Positions 17,137-24,566 of a DNA stretch of 42,368 nt are shown here, piece after piece. A model generated the notes under the pieces. It was not told the DNA's origin. It ran no database searches and saw only the letters and a list, made by a program, of their open reading frames with translations. The first letter of the stretch is position 1, and each line of letters starts with the position of its first letter. Source of the DNA: Rhodopirellula sp. (GTDB lineage: Bacteria > Planctomycetota > Planctomycetia > Pirellulales > Pirellulaceae); NCBI GenBank assembly GCA_024644085.1, contig JAHELS010000009.1, positions 1 through 42,368 on the forward strand. The letters run 5' to 3'. The position numbers were made by a program, and so were the translations under genes.

Positions 17137-19443
17137 GTGCGACCCTTGATCCTCGCGCTGGCTTGCGCCTGCCTGTGCGCCGACGGTGCAGCCGGCGAGG
17201 AAGTTCGTTACAACCGCGATGTGCTGCCGATTCTGGCGGAGAATTGTTTCGCCTGCCACGGATTTGATCCAGCCGCACGCGAAGCCGGCCTCCGACTGGA
17301 CACGCAAGAGGGCGCGACCGAAACCGCGATCGTTCCGGGGGATGTCCAGGCGAGTGAGCTGATCTCGCGGATTGATTCGGATGACCCAGATTTGGTCATG
17401 CCGCCGGCCGATTCGGGCAAGCAACTCACCGATTCGCAGCGCGATACTTTGCGCAGATGGATCTCCGAAGGCGCCCATTACGAAGAGCACTGGGCGTTTA
17501 TCCCCCCGACTCAATCGCAGCCGCCATCGATCGAACGGGTTGAACACCCGATCGATCGCTTCATTCAAGCGAGTCTTGCCCGTCACCAACTCGCACCGGC
17601 GCCGGCCGCGGAGAATTCGACACTGATCCGACGTGTCAGCCTCGATTTAGTCGGTTTGCCACCCACACCTGAAGAAATCGATGCGTTCGAGAGAGCGGCG
17701 GCCGTCGATCCCGATGCTGCGTGGCGTGACTTGATTGATCGTTTGCTGAGCAGCCCACATTACGGTGAACGCTGGGGCCGATGGTGGCTTGATCAGGCGC
17801 GCTACGCCGACAGCAACGGGTATTCGGTCGACGCACCGCGATCGATCTGGAAGTACCGTGACTGGGTCATTGGTTCCCTCAACGAGGACATGCCATTTGA
17901 CCAGTTCACGATCGAACAACTCGCCGGCGACCTGTTGCCCGACGCCACCAATCGCCAACAGGTCGCGACCGGTTTTCATCGCAACACGCAGATCAATCAG
18001 GAAGGCGGCATCGACAAGGAGCAATACCGCATCGACAGCGTTTTCGACCGGGTCGCCACCACGGGAACGGTATGGCTCGGGCTGACCATCGGCTGCGCCC
18101 AGTGCCACGACCACAAATTCGACCCGATTGAGCAGCAGGAGTTCTATCGATTCTTTGCCTTCTTAAACAACCAGGACGAACCGACGATCAAGGTCGATGA
18201 ACCCGGGATCGACGTTGCCGCCTTGAGCGAGCGGCGCCAAGCGGCCGAAAAGACCATGAAGGTGACGCTCGATGCGCAGCGCGAGGCAATGAAAGCCTGG
18301 GAAGAAGGCCTCGATGATGCCACCCGTGATGCTCTTGATTCCGCTGTGAAAAAGGCGATCGACGTCGAGGCAAAAAAGAGAAATCTTTCACAACAAGCTG
18401 CGTTGTATCTCGCAAGTTTGGGTGCGGACGACCATGCGTTCCATGAACAGCAGAAGATCTATCACCAGTGCGATGAAATCCTGCAACGGGCGCCGACCAC
18501 GATGGTGCTTCGCGAAAGAGACCAACCAAGGACCACTTTTCTACTCATTAAAGGTGACTTCACCCGACCGGCCGATGAGTTGACGCCGGGAACTCCGGCC
18601 GTTTTGCATCCATTGGAAACTTCGTCCGAATACCCCAACCGCCTCGACTTGGCGCGGTGGATCACCAGCCCCAAGAATCCGTTGACGTCGCGGGTCATTG
18701 TCAATCGAATCTGGCAACAATACTTCGGGCGCGGGCTGGTGGTGACGGAGAATGATTTTGGGCTACTCGGTGCGCGGCCCACCCACCCGGAACTGCTCGA
18801 TTGGCTTGCCGTGGAATTCGTTCGACGCGGATGGAGCCTCAAAGAGATTCATCGATTGATCGTTTCCTCGCACACCTACCGGCAATCATCCCGGGCACAA
18901 GAAGGTTCGAGGGGTGACGCGGACAACCGGTGGTACAGTCGCCAGGAACGTTTGCGGCTCGACGCGGAACTCGTCCGCGACGTGGCACTCCGCGCCAGTG
19001 GACTTCTTGCGCCCAGATTTGGCGGACCACCCGTGTTCCCGCCGATCCCGGGCGGGGTCATGAGCCAGGGTCAGGTCAAGCGTGAGTGGAAGGAAAGCAT
19101 GGGCGAGGACCGATACCGCCGCGGACTTTACACATTCCGGTATCGAGCAACACCGCCACCTTCGTTGAATGTCTTTGACGCGCCGGATGGTTACAGCACG
19201 TGCACACGTCGCAACCGGAGCAATACACCTCTTCAATCGTTGACGCTGATGAATGATGCGGCGTTCTTTGAATGTGCCCTGTCGATGGAGAAGATCATCG
19301 CACGAGAAGGTCTAGAGGTTGCCTTTCGCCGCTGCACGGGACGACGTCCCGACGAAAAGGAACTCGCCGTTTTGCGGCGACTCGATTCTCTAACCGCAGC
19401 CCGCGCGCTGTTGAATCTGGATGAGACCATTACTCGAGAGTGA
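17137..19443 (+). CDS. PSD1 protein (PSCyt1, DUF1549, DUF1553), compact form
   Basis: About 768 residues from GTG 17137, which directly precedes the signal RPLILALACACLCADGAAG. ATG 17068 would add 23 residues overlapping the DUF1080 gene. Order: PSCyt1 with CFACH (37-41), DUF1549 (~135-345) with SPHYGERWGRWWLDQARYAD and CAQCHDHKFDP from 320, a short charged coiled-coil linker (~350-430), then DUF1553 (~500-765) opened by the conserved RDQPRTTFLLIKGDF. Length and order are typical of the family, in contrast to the divergent paralogue with its ~400-residue insert. Two haems, periplasmic. DUF1501 begins 4 bp after the stop. No clear ribosome-binding site is seen, so translation may be coupled to the upstream gene. 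Confidence 0.9.
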   Translation: MRPLILALACACLCADGAAGEEVRYNRDVLPILAENCFACHGFDPAAREAGLRLDTQEGATETAIVPGDVQASELISRIDSDDPDLVMPPADSGKQLTDSQRDTLRRWISEGAHYEEHWAFIPPTQSQPPSIERVEHPIDRFIQASLARHQLAPAPAAENSTLIRRVSLDLVGLPPTPEEIDAFERAAAVDPDAAWRDLIDRLLSSPHYGERWGRWWLDQARYADSNGYSVDAPRSIWKYRDWVIGSLNEDMPFDQFTIEQLAGDLLPDATNRQQVATGFHRNTQINQEGGIDKEQYRIDSVFDRVATTGTVWLGLTIGCAQCHDHKFDPIEQQEFYRFFAFLNNQDEPTIKVDEPGIDVAALSERRQAAEKTMKVTLDAQREAMKAWEEGLDDATRDALDSAVKKAIDVEAKKRNLSQQAALYLASLGADDHAFHEQQKIYHQCDEILQRAPTTMVLRERDQPRTTFLLIKGDFTRPADELTPGTPAVLHPLETSSEYPNRLDLARWITSPKNPLTSRVIVNRIWQQYFGRGLVVTENDFGLLGARPTHPELLDWLAVEFVRRGWSLKEIHRLIVSSHTYRQSSRAQEGSRGDADNRWYSRQERLRLDAELVRDVALRASGLLAPRFGGPPVFPPIPGGVMSQGQVKREWKESMGEDRYRRGLYTFRYRATPPPSLNVFDAPDGYSTCTRRNRSNTPLQSLTLMNDAAFFECALSMEKIIAREGLEVAFRRCTGRRPDEKELAVLRRLDSLTAARALLNLDETITRE

Positions 19444-19447
19444 CCGT

Positions 19448-20902
19448 ATGAATTCCAAGGACCCGCTACAAGACTCGACACGGCGACATTTTTTCAGCCG
19501 CTGCTCGATGGGGCTCGGATCGCTCGCGCTCTCGTCAATGCTCGCCCAACGAGCACCCGCGGCGCCGGCGGCCAATCCAAAGGGTGTTCGAAACCCGCTA
19601 CAGCCCAAGCCGGCACATTTTCCGGCCAAGGCGAAAAACGTGATCTATCTGTTCATGGCTGGCGGGCCTTCGCAGCTGGAAATGTTCGAGAACAAACCGG
19701 AATTGACCCGGCTCAACGGCCAGCCGATCCCCGACAGCTTCGTGGCGGGAAAACGGTTCGCGTTCATGAACAGCAGCCATCGAAGCAACCTGCTTGCCTC
19801 AAAAAGGACTTTCCAAAAACACGGACAAGCCGGTACGTGGGTTTGCGACCTGCTGCCATGGACCGCAAGCATCGTCGACGAATTGAGCATCGTGACCACG
19901 TGCAAAACCGAGTTGTTCAATCATGCGCCGGCAAAATTGTTCATGAACACAGGCACCGGACAATTTGGACGCCCAAGCATGGGCTCGTGGGTGACCTACG
20001 GAATCGGCAGCGAGTGTGAAGATCTTCCAGGTTTCGTGGTCCTGCAAAGCGGTCCGCGAGGCCCAAGAGGAGGCGCGGTCCTGTGGGGAAGCGGAATGCT
20101 GCCGAGCACGTACCAAGGTGTTCCGCTGAGAAACCAGGGCGACCCGATTCTCAATCTATCGACGCCGAAAGCGGTTAACTCCGACCAACAACGCGAGCTC
20201 GTCGATGCCCTTGGTGAGCTGAACTTGCGGCGGCTGGTTGATACGGGAGACGACGAGATCGCGACTCGAATCAATGCTTACGAGATGGCCTACCGCATGC
20301 AAACCAGTGCCCCGGAGTTAATGGATATTCGCGACGAAAGTGAGGACACACTCAAATTGTACGGAATCAAGGATGTGAACGAGGCGACCTACGCGCGTAA
20401 TTGTCTGTTAGCCCGACGGTTGGTCGAACGGGGAGTTCGTTTCGTCCAACTTTACGACACCAATTGGGATCATCATGGCGGCCCGACGGAAACGCTCGAA
20501 AAACATTTCCCCGAGAAATGCAAAGACATCGATCAGGCAAGTGCCGCGCTCGTGCTTGATTTGAAGCGGCGCGGGTTACTCGACGAAACGATCGTCGTGT
20601 GGGGCGGCGAATTCGGACGCACCCCGATGGGCGAGGTCCGTGAATTCACCGGCCGTAATCACCATATCGATGCCTTCACGATGTGGTTCGCCGGTGGCGG
20701 ATTCAAACCGGGCCAGGTATTCGGAAAGACCGATGAGTTTGGCTTCGGCGCCGTGGAGAATGGTGTGCACGTTCATGATTTGCACGCGACGATGCTGCAT
20801 CAACTCGGTTTGGATCACGAGCGGTTGACGTATCGTTACCAGGGACGCGACTTTCGATTGACCGACGTTCACGGTCACGTCGTCCGGGGCCTGCTTGCTT
20901 AG
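19448..20902 (+). CDS. Tat-exported DUF1501 protein, second copy
   Basis: A 484-residue protein from ATG 19448, 4 bp after the PSD1 stop; an earlier in-frame start at 19421 would overlap that gene. Twin-arginine signal TRRHFFSR followed by MGLGSLALSSMLAQRAPAA. DUF1501 landmarks: VIYLFMAGGPSQLEMFENKP, GRPSMGSWVTYGIGSE, GGEFGRTP, GRNHHIDAFTMWFAGGG and VHDLHATMLHQLGLDHERLT. It parallels the copy at 11088-12494 but differs in detail (WDHHGGPTETLEKHF against WDAHGDIKTNHG), so the two are old paralogues and not a recent duplication. Last gene of the plus operon. Enzymatic role unknown; a metal-dependent alkaline-phosphatase-like fold is the family prediction. Confidence 0.92.
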   Translation: MNSKDPLQDSTRRHFFSRCSMGLGSLALSSMLAQRAPAAPAANPKGVRNPLQPKPAHFPAKAKNVIYLFMAGGPSQLEMFENKPELTRLNGQPIPDSFVAGKRFAFMNSSHRSNLLASKRTFQKHGQAGTWVCDLLPWTASIVDELSIVTTCKTELFNHAPAKLFMNTGTGQFGRPSMGSWVTYGIGSECEDLPGFVVLQSGPRGPRGGAVLWGSGMLPSTYQGVPLRNQGDPILNLSTPKAVNSDQQRELVDALGELNLRRLVDTGDDEIATRINAYEMAYRMQTSAPELMDIRDESEDTLKLYGIKDVNEATYARNCLLARRLVERGVRFVQLYDTNWDHHGGPTETLEKHFPEKCKDIDQASAALVLDLKRRGLLDETIVVWGGEFGRTPMGEVREFTGRNHHIDAFTMWFAGGGFKPGQVFGKTDEFGFGAVENGVHVHDLHATMLHQLGLDHERLTYRYQGRDFRLTDVHGHVVRGLLA

Positions 20903-21329
20903 CGCACGAGATGGCGATGGTCGCGAGTTCGCGGCGAAACAGCTTGGAATTCGCGATGCTATCAATATTGAATTGGTGCGGCGGGACCCTCACGCTTCGG
21001 CACGGGTCCGGTTCTGCGCCTTGCACTTTGGGCCGTCGACAACGCTGCGAGGCGACACTAATTTCATCGCCCGGTTTAGAACGCGCGGCGTTCGGATTGA
21101 TCGATTTGGGCTCGCAATGTTTCACGTTGATCCACTGAAAATCCAAAACTCGCAAAGTATGAGTCTTGAATCAACAGTGGCATAACGGTTGCGGGCAAAC
21201 GGCTGCCAACCTCGCTTGGACTTGATTCGTGACCGCGGCACGAGTCACGTCTTTGGCGAGGCGGCAGCTGGAAACCCTATTTCGATTTGACCCAGAGAAA
21301 GCTCTCAACTTCAATTTGGAGGATGCCCT
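20903..21329. other. Intergenic interval without recognisable gene
   Basis: I see no supported gene in these 427 bp. Overlapping open frames on both strands lack start signals and family features. GGAGG at 21318-21322 belongs to the next gene. No terminator hairpin was found behind the DUF1501 gene. Confidence 0.6.
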
Positions 21330-21734
21330 ATGTTACGTATGACTGGTTTGACGATTTGTTTTGCGCTGAGCGCGACGCTCGGATTGATGAGCAATCACGC
21401 TTCGGCTCAAGGCCCCGGCATCTTTGACGGCGGCGGCGTGATCGACGGTGGCGGCGTCTTTGATCGACTGCCGCGCTCCGGGATCATCGACGGCGGCGGA
21501 GTCTTTGACGGCGGTGGGGTCTTGGATCGCTACCCCGGCTCGGGCATCATCGATGGCGGCGGCGTGATTGACGGCGGCGGTGTGTTCGATCGCTTTGACC
21601 AGGGTAATGTCAGCTACACCTACCCACAGACTCAGTACGGGACGACTTACGTGCAGCACAACGGTCAGTTGTATCAATACGATTGCACGCCGAATCGTCG
21701 GGCTCGACGAGGATTGCTCCGTTGGTTCAGGTAA
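21330..21734 (+). CDS. Small secreted glycine-rich repeat protein
   Basis: A 134-residue protein. GGAGG (21318-21322) lies 7 bp before the ATG. A signal peptide ends at NHASA. Residues 31-90 are three imperfect 21-residue repeats built from two DGGGV blocks and an FDR or LDR turn, separated by a Pro/Gly linker (RLPRSGI, RYPGSGI). After a Tyr/Gln-rich stretch (YTYPQTQYGTTYVQ) the protein ends with a basic tail RRARRGLLRWFR. The Asp-Gly spacing could bind calcium or form a repetitive beta structure, but it does not match the RTX nonapeptide. No family recognised. A strong terminator follows, so it looks like a single-gene unit. Confidence 0.8.
   Translation: MLRMTGLTICFALSATLGLMSNHASAQGPGIFDGGGVIDGGGVFDRLPRSGIIDGGGVFDGGGVLDRYPGSGIIDGGGVIDGGGVFDRFDQGNVSYTYPQTQYGTTYVQHNGQLYQYDCTPNRRARRGLLRWFR
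21420..21599 (+). repeat. In-frame 63-bp tandem repeats in the glycine-rich gene
   Basis: Three units of about 63 bp (the last shorter) encode the 21-residue DGGGV repeats at residues 31-90. Copies differ at many third positions, so they are not a fresh expansion. Confidence 0.75.
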
Positions 21735-21775
21735 GCTATCGCGGCGTGTGATTTCGCGCAGTGATTCGAGAAACG

Positions 21776-21812
21776 AAGACCGGCATTTCCTCGGGAATGC
21801 CGGTCTTTTTCA
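21776..21812 (+). terminator. Rho-independent terminator
   Basis: AAGACCGGCATT (21776-21787) pairs with AATGCCGGTCTT (21796-21807), extended inward to a CTCG tetraloop, and a T-run follows (21806-21810). It ends the glycine-rich gene. It lies 9 bp from the end of the convergent RbsD/FucU gene and may act in both directions. Confidence 0.85.
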
Positions 21813-21820
21813 TGGACCGA

Positions 21821-22267
21821 TCAATCCATTCGCACACCGATGGTTAACAGGATGTTCGCGTAACGCTGCTGGTCCGCGGTTTGGATGGTCAACACGTGAT
21901 CGGGAGTGCTGACCGCTTCGTAAAATTTCCACTTGTCGATCGGCTGCAGATCGACGTCGAGTCCGGCGGCGCGAATCGTTTTTCGATAGTCGTCCCATAC
22001 GGGTGGATCACCATCGAGCGCGTAGGGTCCGCTGGTCTCTGTTTCCATCGTTTGGATGGCCTCGACCGGAACGGCCGACAACACCGCTTCAAGGACCTGG
22101 TCGCAGGTCGGGACGCCGGGCATCAGGTTCAGGCTGATCAATTCGGCTCGTGGGCCCCTCTTGCTGGCGGCAGGGTAGTTTCCGTCGGCGATCAGAACGG
22201 TGCTGTGGTGGCCTGCGGCGGCAAGGATGGCCGAAATCTGCGGATGGATCAGTTTGTGGCGTAGCAT
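21821..22267 (-). CDS. RbsD/FucU family sugar mutarotase
   Basis: A 148-residue cytoplasmic protein, the usual length for the family. These enzymes interconvert ring forms or anomers of ribose or fucose before phosphorylation or isomerisation. The N-terminal signature is clear: HPQISAILAAAGHHSTVLIA, with H20/H21 and D28 matching the catalytic His and nearby Asp of RbsD/FucU, then GNYPAAS. The C-terminal ADQQRYANILLTIGVR contains the conserved Tyr and Asn of the active-site strand. Sequence alone leans to FucU-like L-fucose mutarotase over ribose pyranase, but no sugar-utilisation gene is adjacent to decide. Divergent from the protease gene, with 139 bp between them. Confidence 0.88.
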   Translation of the reverse strand: MLRHKLIHPQISAILAAAGHHSTVLIADGNYPAASKRGPRAELISLNLMPGVPTCDQVLEAVLSAVPVEAIQTMETETSGPYALDGDPPVWDDYRKTIRAAGLDVDLQPIDKWKFYEAVSTPDHVLTIQTADQQRYANILLTIGVRMD

Positions 22268-22406
22268 GCGTGGACTCGGAGATTCAGGTGGATTGCGATA
22301 GGATCAAGGAAGCGGGAAGGACCACGGCCGGTTCTCGCGACAGGCTCGATCATCACCGGGCCGCCGAAACCAAAGCCTCGCTCCAGCATTGTGACGGAGT
22401 CGTCAG

Positions 22407-23606
22407 TTGCCCGAAAGCCTGTTAGACCGTCGCTTGAAACTTGGGACATTCCTCGGGATTGGTCTGTACGTTCACTGGTCTTTCATGCTGGTCGTTGCTT
22501 ACGTCGCGATCACGACGCGCGCGGGTGGCCCGACGGGGATGGCATTCGGGATTGCCCAGCTGCTGGGAGTCTTTTTCTGTGTGACGCTGCACGAATATGG
22601 GCACGCGATGGCGGCCCGACGGTTCGGGATTGGAACGGCGGACATCACGCTGTTGCCGATCGGCGGCGTGGCGCGGCTCCAGCGGATGCCTCGAATTCCC
22701 TGGCAGGAGTTGGTGGTCGCCGTGGCCGGTCCGGCTGTGAACGTCGTCATCGCGGTCGCGCTGTTGGTCGGATTCGTTCTCTTCAGCGATGCAAACCTGG
22801 TTTGGGCGTTTTGGGCGGGGACAGTCGACCAGGAGATGGTCAACGCAATGTTCGAAATGCTGACATCCCCTTCGTTGATCGGATTTGCGATCCTGATGTT
22901 GATTGTCAATGTGATGCTGGTGTTGTTCAACATGATACCCGCCTTCCCGATGGACGGCGGACGTGTTTTTCGCAGCGTGATGGCGATGGGGATGGACTAC
23001 CGAAGGGCGACGATGATCGCGTCGCGCGTCGGTTTGTTGTGCGCAGTACTGATGGCGTTTTTTGCGTTGAGCACTGATCCGCCGAACCCCGTGCTCGTGT
23101 TGATTGCTTTGTTCATCGGATACGCAGGCATCGCTGAGGCTCGTCAAGTCGACGTGATGGAACAGGTTCGGGGGCTGACACCGCGGCAAGTCATGATCCA
23201 GGTTCCCGCCACGCTGCCAATCGACACGCCGCTCGACCAAGTTGCCGATCAATGGAAGTCGACATCTCTTGCGGCGTTGCCGGTGGTCGCGCCGGACGGA
23301 ATGGTCGTTGGCATGCTGAGATTGGCTGACGTCGCCCGTGCGATTGCGGCCGGTACGGACGCGACGTCCACGGCCGGGCAATTGGTCAATTATGAATTGA
23401 CACCTGAAGCGATCGGCGTTGATGAAGAACTTGAAGGGGCTTTGACGCGCACCGGAAAGCATTTTCGACAAATCCCGGTCGTTGACGACGTTGGACGATT
23501 GCTCGGGGTCGTCGATCTCGATTCCATGCTCGCGCGGGGCGAAATATCCAAGCACCGGGACAACCGCCCCGGTAACGATGCGGCGCGATTCGACGAAACG
23601 AATTAA
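22407..23606 (+). CDS. Site-2 protease family (M50) membrane metalloprotease with CBS pair
   Basis: A 399-residue polytopic protein read from TTG 22407; other TTG codons nearby make the exact start uncertain. Zinc site HEYGH (H62, E63, H66) lies in a transmembrane segment, and the second signature NMIPAFPMDGGRVFRS carries the third ligand D183. The preceding GGVARL loop is also typical. Residues ~255-380 form two CBS motifs (DTPLDQVADQWKSTSLAALP; KHFRQIPVVDDVGRLLGVVD), which usually bind adenosine nucleotides and regulate activity. This is the SpoIVFB-like M50B-with-CBS architecture, cleaving membrane-embedded substrates such as anti-sigma factors. The substrate is unknown and no sigma/anti-sigma pair is nearby. 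It ends 8 bp from the convergent CDF gene. Confidence 0.92.
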   Translation: MPESLLDRRLKLGTFLGIGLYVHWSFMLVVAYVAITTRAGGPTGMAFGIAQLLGVFFCVTLHEYGHAMAARRFGIGTADITLLPIGGVARLQRMPRIPWQELVVAVAGPAVNVVIAVALLVGFVLFSDANLVWAFWAGTVDQEMVNAMFEMLTSPSLIGFAILMLIVNVMLVLFNMIPAFPMDGGRVFRSVMAMGMDYRRATMIASRVGLLCAVLMAFFALSTDPPNPVLVLIALFIGYAGIAEARQVDVMEQVRGLTPRQVMIQVPATLPIDTPLDQVADQWKSTSLAALPVVAPDGMVVGMLRLADVARAIAAGTDATSTAGQLVNYELTPEAIGVDEELEGALTRTGKHFRQIPVVDDVGRLLGVVDLDSMLARGEISKHRDNRPGNDAARFDETN

Positions 23607-23614
23607 GCGCGAGG

Positions 23615-24547
23615 CTAAAGAGTTCCGTCGGCGCTTTGGCCACAGTTTGCGTCGTCGACCGAACGTTCGATTTGAATCGTCGTGTGGCTGATGTCGAAGT
23701 CGTCGTGCAGCCGCTGCGAGGCCTGCTGGAGCAACGCGTCGTCGTTATTCATTTCGGGACGGACCAGGTGTGCAGTGAGTGCAATTTCGGTTGTGCTCAT
23801 CGCCCACACGTGCAAGTCATGCACTTCCGTGACGCCCGGCAACCTGGCCAGAAAAGCATAAACTTCGTCGATGTTGACGCTCGGAGGCACCGCCTGCATT
23901 GCCAACTGCAACGACTCCTTCAACAGCCCCCAGGTTCCAAACAGGATCACGGCGGCGATCACCAGGCTTGTGACGGGGTCAACCCATAACAGATGGGTCC
24001 AGAGAATCACGAGACCCGCGATTGCGACGCCAACCGAAAGCAGGGCATCGGCAGCCATGTGAAGAAACGCGCCGCGAATGTTCAAGTCGTGTTTGCGTCC
24101 ACGCAAGAACAACAGTGCCGTGCCGGTGTTGATCACCACACCGATCATTGCGACGACAATCACCACCGGTGCGGCAACCTCGGTCGGACTCGACAGCCGT
24201 CCAATCGCTTCCCACGCGATCCCGCCGACGGCGACCATCAACAGAAGTGCATTAAAGAGTGCCGCCAGAATCGTTGACCCGCGCCATCCGTAGGTTCGCT
24301 GGGGACTCGGCGCGACTTTGGCCAGGGCGTAACCGCCCCAGGCCATCAGCAGACCCAACACATCGCTGAGGTTGTGTCCCGCATCGGCGAGCAATGCGAG
24401 TGAATCGGCCCACCAGCCGTAGCCAGCCTCGACAACGACGAAGACGACATTGAGAACAACGCCTAGCGCGAACGCCCATCCGTAGTTGTCGCTCGGAGAA
24501 TGATGGGCACACTGGTGCATCGGGACGTGCTGGCTGGTCTGCGCCAC
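23615..24547 (-). CDS. Cation diffusion facilitator (CzcD/ZitB-type metal exporter)
   Basis: A 310-residue protein starting with GTG; ATG 24520 is an alternative. The His-rich N-terminus (HVPMHQCAHH) is typical of zinc exporters. Six hydrophobic helices follow, with metal sites ADSLALLADAGHNLSD (H58 and D62 form HxxxD) and FLHMAADALLSVG (H163, D167). The C-terminal cytoplasmic domain (~225-295) carries VTEVHDLHVWAMSTTEIALT, the standard CDF dimerisation and metal-sensing fold. The HxxxD pairs are those of Zn-transporting members. It would export Zn, Co or Cd in exchange for protons at the inner membrane. It lies 19 bp downstream of the secretin gene and may be cotranscribed, though the functions are unrelated. 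Confidence 0.92.
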   Translation of the reverse strand: MAQTSQHVPMHQCAHHSPSDNYGWAFALGVVLNVVFVVVEAGYGWWADSLALLADAGHNLSDVLGLLMAWGGYALAKVAPSPQRTYGWRGSTILAALFNALLLMVAVGGIAWEAIGRLSSPTEVAAPVVIVVAMIGVVINTGTALLFLRGRKHDLNIRGAFLHMAADALLSVGVAIAGLVILWTHLLWVDPVTSLVIAAVILFGTWGLLKESLQLAMQAVPPSVNIDEVYAFLARLPGVTEVHDLHVWAMSTTEIALTAHLVRPEMNNDDALLQQASQRLHDDFDISHTTIQIERSVDDANCGQSADGTL

Positions 24548-24566
24548 GCCTTGAGTCTGTGTGTGA

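Noticed and set aside
21286..21315. TTGACC-17-TTCAAT as promoter of the glycine-rich gene
   Set aside because: Transcription would start inside the GGAGG ribosome-binding site, so it is unlikely to be the working promoter.
22422..23555. 377-codon open frame antisense to the M50 protease
   Set aside because: Arg/His/Gln-rich shadow of a gene with HEYGH and NMIPAFPMDGG motifs.
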